In this document: positions 19,171 to 29,694 of the stretch, in pieces
How positions within the stretch are numbered: position 1 is the first letter of the stretch
How the letters are laid out: the number at the start of each line of letters is the position of its first letter
Assembly: GCF_042661465.1 (NCBI RefSeq)
Contig: NZ_JBHSWE010000001.1
Span: 1,798,001-1,862,000, forward strand
Origin: Marinobacterium_A aestuariivivens
Lineage (GTDB): Bacteria; Pseudomonadota; Gammaproteobacteria; Pseudomonadales; Balneatricaceae
Direction of reading: 5' to 3'
DNA: 64,000 nucleotides
Translations under genes and position numbers: made by a program
Notes under the pieces: model-generated
Told to the model about the DNA's origin: nothing
What the model saw: only the letters and a program-made list of their open reading frames with translations
Databases searched by the model: none

Positions 19171-20925
19171 TCACCGATCCACATCCGCCATCACGAAGTC
19201 GATGCTGGCGATGATCGCGATCAGGTCGCTGACGAAAAGGCCGCGGCTCATCAACGGGATCATCTGCAGATGAGGGAACGAGGGGGTACGTATGCGCGTC
19301 CGGTACGACATCGTGCTGCCGTCACTGACCAGGTAATAGGCGTTCATGCCCTTGGTCGCCTCTATCATCATCGCGGCTTCGCCGGGCGGAATCACCGGCC
19401 CCCAGCTGCTGTTGACGAAGTGCTGTATCAGGGTCTCGATATCCGCCAGGGTGCGATCCTTGGGCGGTGGCGTCGTCAGCGGATGCCGGGCCTTGTAGTC
19501 GCCTTCCGGCATGTGGTCGAGGCACTGGCGGATGATGCGCAGGCTCTGGCGCATCTCTTCGACCCGCACCCGGCAGCGGTCGTAACAGTCGCCACCCGTC
19601 GCCGTCACCACCTCGAAATCGTACTGTTCGTAGCCGCTGTAGGGGCGCTTCCTGCGCAGGTCCCAGTCCAGGCCGGTGGCCCGCAGGCCCGGCCCGCTGG
19701 CGCCCCAGGCCAGGGCTTCGGCCGTGCTGTAGACGCCGATGCCGCGGGTGCGCCGCTGCAGCATGCGATTGTCCAGCACCATCGCATCGTATTCGTCGAG
19801 CCTGGCCGGCAGGTAATCGAGGAATTCGCGGATCATGCGGTCCCAGCCGGCTGGCAGGTCCTGGGCCACGCCGCCGATGCGGAACCAGGCCGGATGCATG
19901 CGCCCGCCGGTGATCGCCTCGACGATGCCGAACAGCCGCTCTCGGTCGGCGAACATGTAGAACACAGGCGACATCTGGCCGACGTCCTGGGCGAAGGTGC
20001 CATAGAACACCAGGTGGCTGGCAATGCGGAACAGCTCGGCCATCATCACCCGGATGCACTGGGCCCTTGGCGGCACCTCTATGTCGGCGAGCTTCTCGAC
20101 CGCCAGCACATAGGGCAGGTTGTTCATGACGCCGCCAAGGTAGTCGATGCGGTCGGTGTAGGGGATGTAGCTGTGCCAGGCCTGGCGTTCGCCCATCTTC
20201 TCGGCACCGCGGTGATGGTAGCCGATGTCGGGTACCGCCTCGACGATCTCCTCGCCGTCGAGCTGCAGCGCGACGCGGAAGACGCCATGCACGCTGGGAT
20301 GGTTGGGGCCAAGATTCAGAAACATGAAATCGCTGTCGTCGCTCTGGCGCCGCATGCCCCATGCCTCGGGGCTGAAGCGCAGCGCCTCCTGTTCGCGATC
20401 CTGACGCGCCTCGTCGAGACTGAACGGATCGACCTCGGTGGCGCGGGCATAGTGGTCCTTGCGTAGTGGGTGGCCGTTCCAGGTCGGCGGCAACAGGATG
20501 CGGCGCAGGTGCGGGTGACCGCTGAAGCGGATGCCGAACAGGTCCCAGACCTCGCACTCGTACCAGTTGGCATTGGGCCAGACCGCGCAGAGGCTGGGCA
20601 GCGACAGATCGTCCTCCGGCAGCGCAACCTTGATGCGAATATCGCGATTGCGGCTGACCGACAGCAACTGATAGACGAGCGTGAAATCCGACGCCGGCTG
20701 GCCGTCGCGATGTTCACGCGTGCGCTCGTCGATTGCCGTCAGGTCGAACAGCATCTCGAAGCCTTTCTTGTCCCGCAGATGACGCATCAGGACCGCCAGG
20801 TCGTCACGCGCGACCCAGAGGGTTTCGATGGCGTCCGCGGTCGGCTGGACAACGGGGGACAGGCCCTTCGGCAGAGGTGTGGGCACAGATTCCGGCTCGC
20901 GGCTTGCGGCGGGTGGTTCGAGCAT
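19171..20925 (-). CDS. nuoCD: NADH-quinone oxidoreductase fused subunit C/D
   Basis: A 584-residue fusion of the 30-kDa (NuoC) and 49-kDa (NuoD) subunits, as in enterobacteria and pseudomonads. The N-terminal 180 residues include PNANWYECEVWDLFGIRFSG; the NuoD part begins near NLGPNHPSVHGVFRVALQLD and contains the quinone-site neighbourhood; it ends SIDFVMADVDR as NuoD proteins do. Frame intact. It starts 2 nt after the nuoB stop. Confidence 0.97.
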   Translation of the reverse strand: MLEPPAASREPESVPTPLPKGLSPVVQPTADAIETLWVARDDLAVLMRHLRDKKGFEMLFDLTAIDERTREHRDGQPASDFTLVYQLLSVSRNRDIRIKVALPEDDLSLPSLCAVWPNANWYECEVWDLFGIRFSGHPHLRRILLPPTWNGHPLRKDHYARATEVDPFSLDEARQDREQEALRFSPEAWGMRRQSDDSDFMFLNLGPNHPSVHGVFRVALQLDGEEIVEAVPDIGYHHRGAEKMGERQAWHSYIPYTDRIDYLGGVMNNLPYVLAVEKLADIEVPPRAQCIRVMMAELFRIASHLVFYGTFAQDVGQMSPVFYMFADRERLFGIVEAITGGRMHPAWFRIGGVAQDLPAGWDRMIREFLDYLPARLDEYDAMVLDNRMLQRRTRGIGVYSTAEALAWGASGPGLRATGLDWDLRRKRPYSGYEQYDFEVVTATGGDCYDRCRVRVEEMRQSLRIIRQCLDHMPEGDYKARHPLTTPPPKDRTLADIETLIQHFVNSSWGPVIPPGEAAMMIEATKGMNAYYLVSDGSTMSYRTRIRTPSFPHLQMIPLMSRGLFVSDLIAIIASIDFVMADVDR

Positions 20926-20927
20926 GT

Positions 20928-21569
20928 TCAGAATCCTTCAGACACTGTCGGGGGCCTCAGCGTGGTGACCTGGCGGCGTTCCTCGCGCCAGCGATCCCGC
21001 TGGGAGTCCTGCGGGGCGCGATACACCTCCTGCCCGTCCACCACCCAGCTCAGCGGCCGGCGTTCCTCGCCGATTGCATCCTGCAGCAGCGTCAGCCCCT
21101 GCAGCAGCGCTTCGGGCCTGGGAGGACAGCCAGGAACGTAGACATCCACCGGCAGAAAACGGTCGACGCCCTGCACCACGCTGTAGATATCGTACATGCC
21201 GCCGGAGTTGGCACAGGAGCCCATCGAAATCACCCAGCGCGGCTCCAGCAGCTGCTCGTAGAGACGCTGGATCACCGGCGCCATTTTCATGAACACGGTG
21301 CCGGAGATCACGATCAGGTCGGCCTGGCGCGGTGTCGCCCGGATCACTTCGGCGCCGAAACGGGCGATATCGTGGCGCGGGGTAAAGGCGGTGGCCATTT
21401 CGACATAGCAGCAGGAGAGGCCGAAATTGAACGGCCAGAGCGAATGCTTGCGGCCCCAGGACATCAGCTCCTCGAGACGCGCCGTCAGTACGCTGTGTTT
21501 GACGAACGCCTCGATGCCGCTGTCCCGGTCGGTGGCGATGGTATCGGCCCTGCTCAGGTGCCAGCTCAT
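20928..21569 (-). CDS. nuoB: NADH-quinone oxidoreductase subunit B (4Fe-4S N2)
   Basis: A 213-residue subunit holding the terminal N2 cluster next to the quinone site. The tandem Cys motif GLSCCYVEMA and the two further ligands in GSCANSGGMYD and PGCPPRPEALLQG are all present. Its ATG overlaps the nuoA stop (ATGA). Frame intact. Confidence 0.97.
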   Translation of the reverse strand: MSWHLSRADTIATDRDSGIEAFVKHSVLTARLEELMSWGRKHSLWPFNFGLSCCYVEMATAFTPRHDIARFGAEVIRATPRQADLIVISGTVFMKMAPVIQRLYEQLLEPRWVISMGSCANSGGMYDIYSVVQGVDRFLPVDVYVPGCPPRPEALLQGLTLLQDAIGEERRPLSWVVDGQEVYRAPQDSQRDRWREERRQVTTLRPPTVSEGF

Positions 21570-21979
21570 TGTCCGCGCTCCCGCGGGGCGAGACTTCGTT
21601 GCCGCGGCCCCCAGTCCAGCGCGCCCTCGCGCCAGAGGTAGGCCAGGGCCGCCAGTAGAATCAGGATGAACACCAGTGCCTCGATGAAACCGGCCACGCC
21701 GACCGTCTCGAATGCCACCGCCCAGGCGTAGAGGAAGATCACCTCGAGGTCAAAAATCACGAACAGGATGGCGATGACGAAATAGCCGATTGACAGCCGC
21801 AGCCGGCCCGAGCCGACGGAGACAATGCCCGATTCGAAGGGCTCGTCGGTGGCCCGGTCATGACGCTGCTGCCCGAGCAGGTGCGACAGCATCAGCATCA
21901 TCGCGATCAGCAGCAGGACCGCCAGCGTATAGAACGTCATTGACCAGAACTGTTCCGTTGTCATATCCATGGCATACAT
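21566..21979 (-). CDS. nuoA: NADH-quinone oxidoreductase subunit A
   Basis: First gene of the operon; 137 residues from MYAMDMTTEQF (ATG 21979, GAGG nine bases upstream) with three membrane helices. The conserved loop FESGIVSVGSGRLRLSIGYF and the FVIFDLEVIFLYAW helix identify it. Longer in-frame starts up to 22048 exist but lack family similarity and would cover the leader. Confidence 0.95.
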   Translation of the reverse strand: MYAMDMTTEQFWSMTFYTLAVLLLIAMMLMLSHLLGQQRHDRATDEPFESGIVSVGSGRLRLSIGYFVIAILFVIFDLEVIFLYAWAVAFETVGVAGFIEALVFILILLAALAYLWREGALDWGPRQRSLAPRERGQ

Positions 21980-22004
21980 GGCGGATACCTCTTCCGATCT
22001 GCAG

Positions 22005-22068
22005 GGGAGCCTGCGAGCAGATCCCGGCTGTCCTCTGCGGGGCATCACGCGCAGGCTCCCTAACTATA
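22005..22068 (-). promoter_or_regulatory. candidate nuo promoter and leader hairpin
   Basis: On the minus strand a TATAGT box (22063-22068) lies upstream of nuoA; no good -35 box is seen. Immediately downstream, a perfect 11-bp inverted repeat (CGCAGGCTCCC at 22050-22060 and its complement at 22005-22015, 34 bases apart) would form a stem at the very 5' end of the nuo mRNA. Role unproven. Confidence 0.4.
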
Positions 22069-22134
22069 GAAGTCCCCTCGCCATCCTGCCGTCAGCGATG
22101 GCACTGTGGCATTTTTGGCGTTAGGATCCCATCC

Positions 22135-23070
22135 ATGAACAACCGCAATCTGAGCAGCCGCTGGCTGCCACGCGCTATCGGGCTGCTGGCGGGACTCGCC
22201 GCGGCCCTGCATGTCGGCGCAGAAACCTTTCCGCTTCCGCCGTCCGGTCAGAACGTGGTCGGAGAAATCCGCCTGACCCGGGCACGGCAGGAGGACACGC
22301 TGCTGGACATCGCCCGCGCCTTCGGCCTCGGTTACGAGGAGATCGTGATGGCGAACCCGGATGTCGATCGCTGGCTGCCCGGCGAAGGCACCGAGGTGGT
22401 GCTGCCGAATCGCTTCGTGCTGCCCGACGCGCCACGCGACGGCATCGTGCTGAACGTGCCGGAAATGCGGCTCTACTACTATCCGAAAACGACGTCCGGC
22501 GAGACGCCGGTGGTGATCACCCACCCGGTGAGCGTGGGACGCATGGACTGGCAGACGCCGCTGGGCAAGACGTCGGTGATCCAGAAACAGGAAGACCCGC
22601 CCTGGTATCCGCCGCAGTCGATCAGGGACGAGCACGCCCGCAACGGCGACATCCTGCCGGATGTGGTGCCCGGCGGTCCGGGCAACCCCTGGGCCGCTTT
22701 GCACTGCGCCTGGGGCTCCCCGGCTACCTGATTCACGGCACCGACAAGGAGTTCGGTATCGGTATGCGGGTGACCCACGGCTGCGTGCGCCTGTACCCGG
22801 AGAACATTGAAAGTCTCTACCGGCAGGTGCCCTGGGCACCCCGGTCTATATCGTCAACCAGCCGGTCAAGGTGGGCTGGTCCGGCCGGTCGCTGCTGATC
22901 GAGTCCCACCCGCCACTCGACGAGGACCCGCCGCTCGACGAAGCGGCACGCGCCGCGGTACTGCTCGATATCGCCGCAGCCGCCGAGCAGCTCGGTGCTG
23001 ATATCTCGCCGTCCCGGTATGGCTGGCAATGTCCAGGGCCGACGGCATTCCGATGCTGGTCGGCCGCTGA
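22135..23070 (+). CDS. LysM-containing L,D-transpeptidase, ErfK/YbiS type (three apparent frameshifts)
   Basis: Divergent from nuoA; ATG 22135 with AGGA upstream. About 312 residues after repair. Order: signal sequence (RWLPRAIGLLAGLAAALHVGA), LysM-like region (RQEDTLLDIARAFGLGYEEI), then the YkuD catalytic domain with IHGTDKEFGIGMRVTHGCVR, whose His and Cys are the catalytic pair. Periplasmic enzyme that makes 3-3 crosslinks or attaches lipoprotein to peptidoglycan. Breaks: GGG 22691-22693, CCC 22830-22832 and CC near 23009-23010, each one base short; repair gives continuous reading to MLVGR and TGA 23068-23070. A Braun-type lipoprotein gene follows on the other strand. Confidence 0.88.
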
Positions 23071-23128
23071 TGCCCCGGACCACGGGCGCGGCGGCAGGCC
23101 CGCCAGGTGCCCGGGCCCGGACGGGTAC

Positions 23129-23404
23129 CTATTTCATCATCGACCGCTGGAACATGCGGTTGATCTTTTCTTCGGTCGCCATGCTGCGCTGATTGGCCTC
23201 GTTCGCCACGCGCAGGGCTTCGGCCGCGGTCGCCCGGGCTTCGTCGGCACTGGCCTTGGCCTCATTGGCCACGGCCATGGCATCCTGCATGTCCTGTGCA
23301 TGCATATCCTTCAGCGCCTGCATGTCGCCGGTGCTGGCGCAGCCAAAAGTCAGGGCGGCCAGTACTGCCAGAACCGGGACTTTCAACAGATTAGCGATTC
23401 TCAT
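23129..23404 (-). CDS. Lpp/OprI-type murein lipoprotein
   Basis: A 91-residue protein from ATG 23404. Lipobox LTFGC at the end of a signal peptide, then a long Ala-rich heptad-type helix (MQALKDMHAQDM..., EAKASADEARATAAEALRVA) predicted to be a trimeric coiled coil, and a C-terminal SMMK with a terminal Lys, the residue that L,D-transpeptidases join to peptidoglycan in Braun's lipoprotein. It is flanked on both sides by L,D-transpeptidase genes. OprI-like proteins of pseudomonads have this size and design. Confidence 0.88.
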   Translation of the reverse strand: MRIANLLKVPVLAVLAALTFGCASTGDMQALKDMHAQDMQDAMAVANEAKASADEARATAAEALRVANEANQRSMATEEKINRMFQRSMMK

Positions 23405-23504
23405 CGTGATGACTCTCCTGATAGACATAGGGGGCGCAACCGCGAGGGCTGCCGCTGAAAGCATAGCCCAGCGCCGGGGATTGAACCCTGGATGGAGCCG
23501 GGTT

Positions 23505-24079
23505 TCAGAGTATTTCCACGCGGGTGCCGCGATTGACCCAGCGCGCAAGACGCTTTACTTCGGCATCGGTCAACGCGACACAGCCATTGGTCCAGTTGAA
23601 CAGCTCATGCACATCGGGATCGCCGCCACCGAGGCCATGAATACCGATCTGGCCACCGAGCGGGGTGTCCTGGGGCGGAACCAGCCCGAGATCGAGCGCG
23701 CTGACGATGCGCAGGTAGGTGCCCCGGTCGATGCGCCCGTCACGCAATCCCCGCTCCGCATAGGTCCGCGTCGGGTAATTCAGCCCGATAAAGAGGCCGA
23801 ATCGGCTGCGGGGTTGAACCAGGCGACCCGGAAAGTCCCCAGCGGCGTTTTGTCGTCGCCTCGTCGATGCTTGATTCCCGCGCCGGCGACGCCGAGCGCC
23901 ACCCGATCGAAATGCTCCAGTACCCGGAGGTCGTCCAGTACCGTCAGGGTCTGCCGGCGGGTATCGACCAGCACCCAGGTTTCGGCACGGCACAGCGATG
24001 CCAGCAACATCAGAACGGCGAACCATCCCCACAGCCGCCCCGGCCTGGAGCGACGAGACCGATAAAGATTTTTCCCCAT
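23505..24079 (-). CDS. L,D-transpeptidase, YkuD family (one apparent frameshift)
   Basis: About 191 residues after repair; start MGKNLYRSRRSR (ATG 24079) with signal sequence GWFAVLMLLASLCRA. The catalytic region holds IHGLGGG and NWTNGCVALTDAEV, giving the His and Cys of the YkuD fold; no LysM domain. The frame breaks at the G run 23810-23813 (CCCC in the gene, five needed), after which it reads FNPRSRFGLFIGLNYPTRTY. It ends 100 bases from the lipoprotein start, same strand. Likely periplasmic crosslinking or lipoprotein anchoring. Confidence 0.85.
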
Positions 24080-24163
24080 CCTGCTATGGGCTCCCACGAC
24101 CGACCGCAAGCCACGACAGCTTACGCCAAAGGGGAAAACCGGCACAATCCAAAGAGTAAAACG

Positions 24164-24195
24164 AAAAAGGGCGGTCGCTGGTTAGGCGCCGCCCT
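24164..24195 (-). terminator. rho-independent terminator after fba
   Basis: On the minus strand, GGGCGGC and CCGCCC form a stem followed by TTTTTCGTTTT, 27 bases past the fba stop. It ends the tkt-epd-pgk-fba unit. Confidence 0.8.
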
Positions 24196-24221
24196 GTTCC
24201 TCTGCAGCTCGCTGCTTTCTC

Positions 24222-25287
24222 TTACTTCACTTTCGCATCCAGCTCGCCGCGCTCGTAAAGGGCGGACATGCCTTCGAGGCTGATCGCCCGGATCTTGCTG
24301 GCGTTGCCGGCGGTGCCGAAGGCCTCGTAGCGGGCGACACAGATGTCGCTCATCGCCTTGATGGTTTCCTTCAGGTATTTGCGCGGATCGAACTCGGACG
24401 GGTTCTGCGCCAGGAAGCGGCGCACCGCGCCGGTCGAGGCCAGGCGCAGGTCGGTATCGATGTTGACCTTGCGCACGCCGTGCTTGATGCCTTCGACGAT
24501 CTGCTCGACCGGCACGCCGTAGGTTTCCGGGATATCGCCGCCGAATTCGTTGATCACCGCCAGCCACTCCTGCGGCACCGAGGAGGAGCCGTGCATCACC
24601 AGATGGGTGTTGGGGATGCGCTCGTGGATCGCCTTGATGCGATCGATCGCCGAGGATGTCGCCGGTCGGCGGACGGGTGAACTTGTAGGCGCCGTGGGAC
24701 GTACCGCAGGCAATCGCCAGGGCGTCGACGTTGGTCTTCTTGACGAAGTCTGCCGCCTCGTCCGGATCGGTCAGCATCTGGTCATGGCTGAGGATGCCTT
24801 CGGCACCGATACCGTCTTCTTCACCGGCCTGCCCGGTCTCCAGCGATCCCAGGCAGCCCAGCTCACCCTCGACGGATACGCCGCAGGCATGTGCCATTTC
24901 GACGGTGCGACGGGTGACATCGACGTTGTATTCGTAGCTGGCCGGGGTCTTGCCGTCCTCGCCGAGGGAGCCGTCCATCATCACCGACGAGAAGCCCAGC
25001 GCAATGGAGCGCTGACAGACCGCCGGCGAGGTGCCGTGATCCTGGTGCATGCAGACCGGAACATCGGGGAACTCGTCGATGGCGGCCAGGATCATGTGGC
25101 GCAGGAAGTTGGAGCCGGCGTATTTGCGCGCACCGGCGGAGGCCTGCACGATGACCGGCGAGTCGGTCCTGGCGGCCGCTTCCATGATGGCGCGCATCTG
25201 TTCCAGGTTGTTGACGTTAAAGGCCGGAATGCCGTAGCCCTGTTCGGCGGCATGGTCCAGCAACTGACGCATGGAGATGAGAGCCAT
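24222..25287 (-). CDS. fba: class II fructose-bisphosphate aldolase (one apparent frameshift)
   Basis: About 354 residues after repair, the length of the Calvin-type class II aldolases of pseudomonads. Cleaves fructose 1,6-bisphosphate to the two triose phosphates with a divalent metal. Metal and substrate motifs: CMHQDHGTSP, SVEGELGCLGSLETG, VMHGSSSVP, GVRKVNIDTDLRLA. The frame changes near 24650-24651, where CTCGGCGATC carries one extra G; removing it gives GDILAIDRIKAIHERIP. This is one of the few insertions in the window. Last gene of the glycolytic cluster, 79 bases after pgk. Confidence 0.95.
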
Positions 25288-25366
25288 GGTGTTACCTTTC
25301 GTTGCGTTCGGGGGCCGCGCTGACGCCGCGGCCCGGATTCATAAAACTGTCCGGCAGGATACCGCT

Positions 25367-26532
25367 TCAGGCGCTGCCGCGCGACTCCAGTATCGCGACC
25401 GCCGGCAACTGTTTGCCCTCGACGAATTCGAGGAAGGCGCCGCCACCGGTGGAGATGTAGGAGACCTTGTCGGCGATGCCGTACTTGTCGACGGCCGCCA
25501 GGGTGTCGCCGCCGCCGGCAATGGAGAAGCCCCGGTTTTCGGCGATCGCCAGCGACAGTGCCTTGGTGCCCTCGCCGAACTGGTCGAACTCGAAGACGCC
25601 GACCGGACCGTTCCAGATGATGGTGCCGGCGTCTTTCAGCAGCGCGGCCAGGCTGGCGGCCGACTGCGGTCCGATATCGAGGATCATCTCGTCGTCGGCG
25701 ACATCGTCGACCGACTTGACGGTGGCGGCGGCGCTCTCGGCGAACTCGGTGGCCACGACCACGTCGACCGGCAGCGGGATCTTGACCTTCTCCATCAGCG
25801 CCTTGGCCACAGGAATCAGGTCATGCTCGCACAGGGAATTGCCGACCGGCTTGCCGGCCGCGGCCAGGAAGGTGTTGGCGATCCCGCCGCCGACAATCAG
25901 CTGATCGACCTTGTCGGCCAGCGCATTGAGCACCTCGAGCTTGGTCGAGACCTTGGAACCGCCGACGATGGCCGCCAGCGGACGGGCCGGCTTGTCCAGC
26001 GCCTTGCCGAGGGCCTCCAGCTCGCCGGCCAGCAGGGGGCCTGCGCAGGCCACTTCGGCGAAACGGGCGACGCCGTGGGTCGAGGCCTGGGCACGGTGCG
26101 CGGTGCCGAAGGCATCCATGACGTAGACATCGCACAGCGTCGCCATCTTGCGGGACAGGCCCTCGTCGTCCTTTTTCTCGCCGACGTTGAAGCGCACGTT
26201 CTCGAGCAGCACCAGCTCACCCTCGCCGACCTCGAAGCCGCCGTCGACCCAGTCCTTGATCAGCGGCACCTCGCGCTGCAGCAGCTTGCCCAGATGGGCC
26301 GCCACCGGCGCCAGGGAATACTGCTCCTCGTATTCGCCTTCGCTCGGGCGCCCAGGTGGGACATCACCATGACCTTGGCACCGGCCTTGAGAGCCCGTTC
26401 GATGGTCGGCAGCGCGGCCCGGATGCGGGCATCCGAAGTCACCTGGCCATCCTTGACCGGAACGTTGAGGTCCTCGCGAATCAGAACGCGCTTGCCCGCC
26501 AGGTCCAGATCCATCATTTTCAGTACGCTCAT
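25367..26532 (-). CDS. pgk: phosphoglycerate kinase (one apparent frameshift)
   Basis: About 388 residues after repair. N-terminal KRVLIREDLNVPVKDG, then MSHLGRPSEGE after repair of CCC 26351-26353 (GGG in the gene, four needed). Further motifs: LLENVRFNVGEKKDD, GGSKVSTKLEVL, and the ATP-binding GGGDTLAAVDKYG with STGGGAFLEF. Catalyses 1,3-bisphosphoglycerate + ADP to 3-phosphoglycerate + ATP. It follows epd by 87 bases, same strand. Confidence 0.95.
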
Positions 26533-26619
26533 AGAGTGTCCTACCTATGTTTTCAAGAAGTTGTAAACTGTAAGCCAACCAAGCGCCGCTTGAAGTCTGC
26601 AGCCCGGGTCCTTAACCGA

Positions 26620-27650
26620 CTATGTACGGCCCTGTTCGCTGGAGCGCAACCAATGCCGCGAGACATCCAGCATCCGGTTCGCGAAGCCCCACTCGTTATC
26701 GAACCAGCACAGCATCTTCACCAGGGTGCCGCCGCTGACGCGGGTCTGGGTGCCGTCGAAGATGCCGGAGCGCGGGTCATGGTTGAAATCCACCGAGGCG
26801 TGGGGCTCGTCGGTATAGCCCAGCAGCCCTTTCAGGGGACCCGCCGCCGCCTCGCGCATCATCGCATTGACTTCGGCCGCCGAGGTGGCGCGACGCACAT
26901 TGATCGACAGGTCCATCGCCGAGACGTTGATGGTCGGCACCCTCAGGTGCAGGCACTCGAAACGCCCCGCCAGGTGCGGCAGCAGACGGTCGATGCCGCG
27001 GTCGAGCCCGGTATCGACCGGGATGATCGACTGCAGGGCACTGCGGGTCAGGCGCAGGTCGGTCTGGTGGTAGCTGTCGATCACCGGCTGGTCGTTCATC
27101 GCCGAGTGCACCGTGGTGGTGACGCCGCTGTCGATGCCGAAAGCGCGGTCGAGCAGGTCCAGTACCGGCACCACGCAGTTGGTGGTGCAGGAGGCCGCCG
27201 AGACGATCCGGTGCTCCGGCCGCAGCCCTTCGTGGTTGAGGCCGAAGACGATGGTCGCATCGACCTCCGCGGTCGCCGGCTGGGAGAACAACAGCCGCGC
27301 CGCCCCTTGGCCAGGTGCAGCTCGGCCGTGTGGCGGTCCTTGAAGGAGCCCGAACACTCCAGCACCAGATCGACGCCCAGCGCCTTCCAGGGCAGGTTGC
27401 GCGGATCGGCCTCGTTCAGCACCCGGATGCGGTCGCCGTCGACCAGCAGATCCCGGCCATCGTGGCTTACCGGCAGCGGGAAGCGGCCGTGGGTGGTGTC
27501 GTACCGGGTCAGATAGGTCACGGTCTCGAGATCCGACAGCTCGTTGAGCGCCACCACTTCGAAGTCGCGGCGAAAGCCGCACTCGTAGATGGCGCGCAGC
27601 ACAGACTGTCCGATACGGCCATAGCCGTTGATAGCGACGCGGTATTTCAT
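26620..27650 (-). CDS. epd: erythrose-4-phosphate dehydrogenase / GAPDH-like (one apparent frameshift)
   Basis: About 343 residues after repair. NAD-binding AINGYGRIGQSVLRA; catalytic Cys in SAASCTTNCVVP; SVDFNHDPRSGIFDG and WFDNEWGFANRML at the C-terminus. It resembles Epd (NHEGLRPEHRIVS, KYDT/RYDTTHGRF type N-terminus) more than classical GapA, and lies tkt-epd-pgk-fba as epd does in many gammaproteobacteria. Epd feeds pyridoxal phosphate synthesis; a GAPDH role cannot be excluded because no other gap is in view. Frame break at CCCC 27303-27306 (GGGG in the gene). Confidence 0.88.
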
Positions 27651-27670
27651 CGGTACTCGACGACAACAGA

Positions 27671-27694
27671 GAGGGCCGGCAAAAGCCGGCCCTC
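27671..27694 (-). promoter_or_regulatory. perfect 10-bp hairpin between tkt and epd
   Basis: GAGGGCCGGC-N4-GCCGGCCCTC sits just after the tkt stop and 21 bases before the epd start. It lacks a T tract, so it is more likely an mRNA stabiliser or partial attenuator than a full terminator. Confidence 0.6.
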
Positions 27695-27701
27695 GAATGG
27701 T

Positions 27702-29694
27702 TTAGAGAATGGACTTGACGGTTTCGGCGACGTTCTCGACGGTGAAGCCGAAGTACTTGAACAGTTCGCCGGCCGGCGCCGACTCGCCGAAGCTGCGCAT
27801 GCCGACGATGGCACCGTTGAGGCCCACGTACTTGTACCAGTAGTCCGCCTGGGCGGCTTCGACGGCGACCCGGGCGCTGACATCGGACGGCAGCACGGAT
27901 TCGCGGTAGGCCGCATCCTGGGCTTCGAAACGGTCGGTAGACGGCATCGAGACGACGCGCACCTGCTTGCCTTCGCCGGCCAGCAGTTCGGCGGCGTCCA
28001 TCGCCAGCGACACTTCGGAACCGGTGGCGATCAGGATCGCATCGGGCTTGCCGGCGCAGTCGCGCAGGATGTAGCCGCCTTTGGCGATGCTGGCCAGCTG
28101 TTCGTCGCTGCGGGCCTGATGCGGCAGGTTCTGGCGCGAGAAGATCAGCGCGCTCGGACCGTCGGTGCGCTCCAGCGCGGCCTTCCAGGCCACCGCGGAC
28201 TCGACCGCGTCGCAGGGACGCCACAGGCTCATGTTCGGGGTGTGGCGCAGGTTGGCGATCTGCTCGACCGGCTGATGGGTCGGGCCATCTTCGCCCAGAC
28301 CGATGGAGTCGTGGGTGTAGACGTGGATCACACGCTGCTTCATCAGTGCCGCCATGCGCAGGGCGTTGCGGGCATATTCCATGAACACCAGGAAGGTGGC
28401 GCCGTAGGGAATGAAGCCGCCATGCAGCGCGATACCGTTCATGATCGCCGACATGCCGAACTCGCGCACGCCGTAGAACAGGTAGTTGCCGCTTGCATCG
28501 TCCTTGCCGACACCCGGCACCGGACCAGAGGGTCAGGTTGGAACCGGCCAGGTCCGCCGAGCCGCCGAGCAGTTCCGGCAGCATCGGGCCGAAGGCATTG
28601 AGAGCGTTCTGCGAGGCCTTGCGCGAGGCGATGGTGTCGCCCTTGTCCGCCACGTCGCGGATCCAGGCATCGGCCTGCTCGGCGAAGTCGGCCGGCAGCT
28701 CGCCACTGATGCGGCGCAGCAGCTGGTCGGCCAGCTCCGGATACTCGGCACGGTAGGCGGCGAAGCGCTCGTTCCACTCGTTTTCGGCATGGCTTCCGGC
28801 TTCGCGGGCATCCCAGTCGGCGTACAGCTCTGCCGGCACTTCGAACGCCGGGTGGTTCCAGCCCAGGCGCTCGCGGGTCAGCGCGATCTCGTCGTCGCCC
28901 AGCGGCGCACCGTGACACTCTTCCTTGCCTTCCTTGTTCGGCGATCCGAAGCCGATGATGGTCTTGCAGCAGATCAGGGTCGGCTGGCGGGTATTGGCCT
29001 GTGCCTGCTCGATGGCGGCGCGGATCTGATCCGGATCGTGGCCGTCCACGCCCGGAATCACCTGCCAACCGTAGGCTTCGAAACGCTTCGGGGTATCGTC
29101 GGTGAACCAGCCCTCGACCTCGCCGTCGATGGAGATGCCGTTGTCGTCCCAGAAGGCGATCAGCTTGCCGAGTCCGAGGGTGCCGGCCAGGGCGCAGGCT
29201 TCATGGGAGATGCCTTCCATCATGCAGCCGTCGCCCATGAAGGCGTAGGTATGGTGATCGACGATGTCGTGACCGTCACGGTTGAACTGGGCCGCCAGCA
29301 CCTTTTCGGCGACGGCGAAACCGACGGCATTGGAGATGCCCTGCCCCAGCGGGCCGGTGGTGGTCTCGACGCCCGGGCAGTAGCCGTACTCCGGATGGCC
29401 GGCGGTCTTGGAATGGAGTTGACGGAAATTCTTGATGTCCTCGATGCTGACGTCGTAACCGGTCAGGTGCAGCAGCGAGTAGACCAGCATCGAGCCGTGG
29501 CCGTTGGACAGGATGAAGCGGTCGCGGTCGAACCACTGCGGATTGGACGGGTTATGTTTCAGAAAATCGTTCCAAAGCACTTCGGCGATATCGGCCATGC
29601 CCATCGGGGCTCCGGGGTGGCCGGATTTGGCCTTCTGGACGGCGTCCATACTCAGCGCGCGAATGGCGTTGGCAAGTTCTCTGCGAGAGGACAT
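27702..29694 (-). CDS. tkt: transketolase (one apparent frameshift)
   Basis: About 664 residues after repair; start MSSRRELANAIRAL (ATG 29694, GGAG upstream). Thiamine diphosphate motif GDGCMMEGISHEACALAG...FWDDNGISIDG, substrate His residues in KAKSGHPGAPMGMAD and GPLGQG, and pyrimidine-domain DSIGLGEDGPTHQPVEQ. The frame breaks around 28518-28521: LTLWSG must rejoin PGVGKDDASGNYLF, which fits loss of two bases (for example a GTGTG contraction) better than one extra base. First gene of the cluster; reversible two-carbon transfer in the pentose phosphate pathway. Confidence 0.95.

Noticed and set aside
23471..23491. tRNA-like T-arm sequence (GGTTCAATCCCCGG on the minus strand)
   Set aside because: Only the T-loop resembles a tRNA; no acceptor stem, anticodon arm or D-arm can be built around it.
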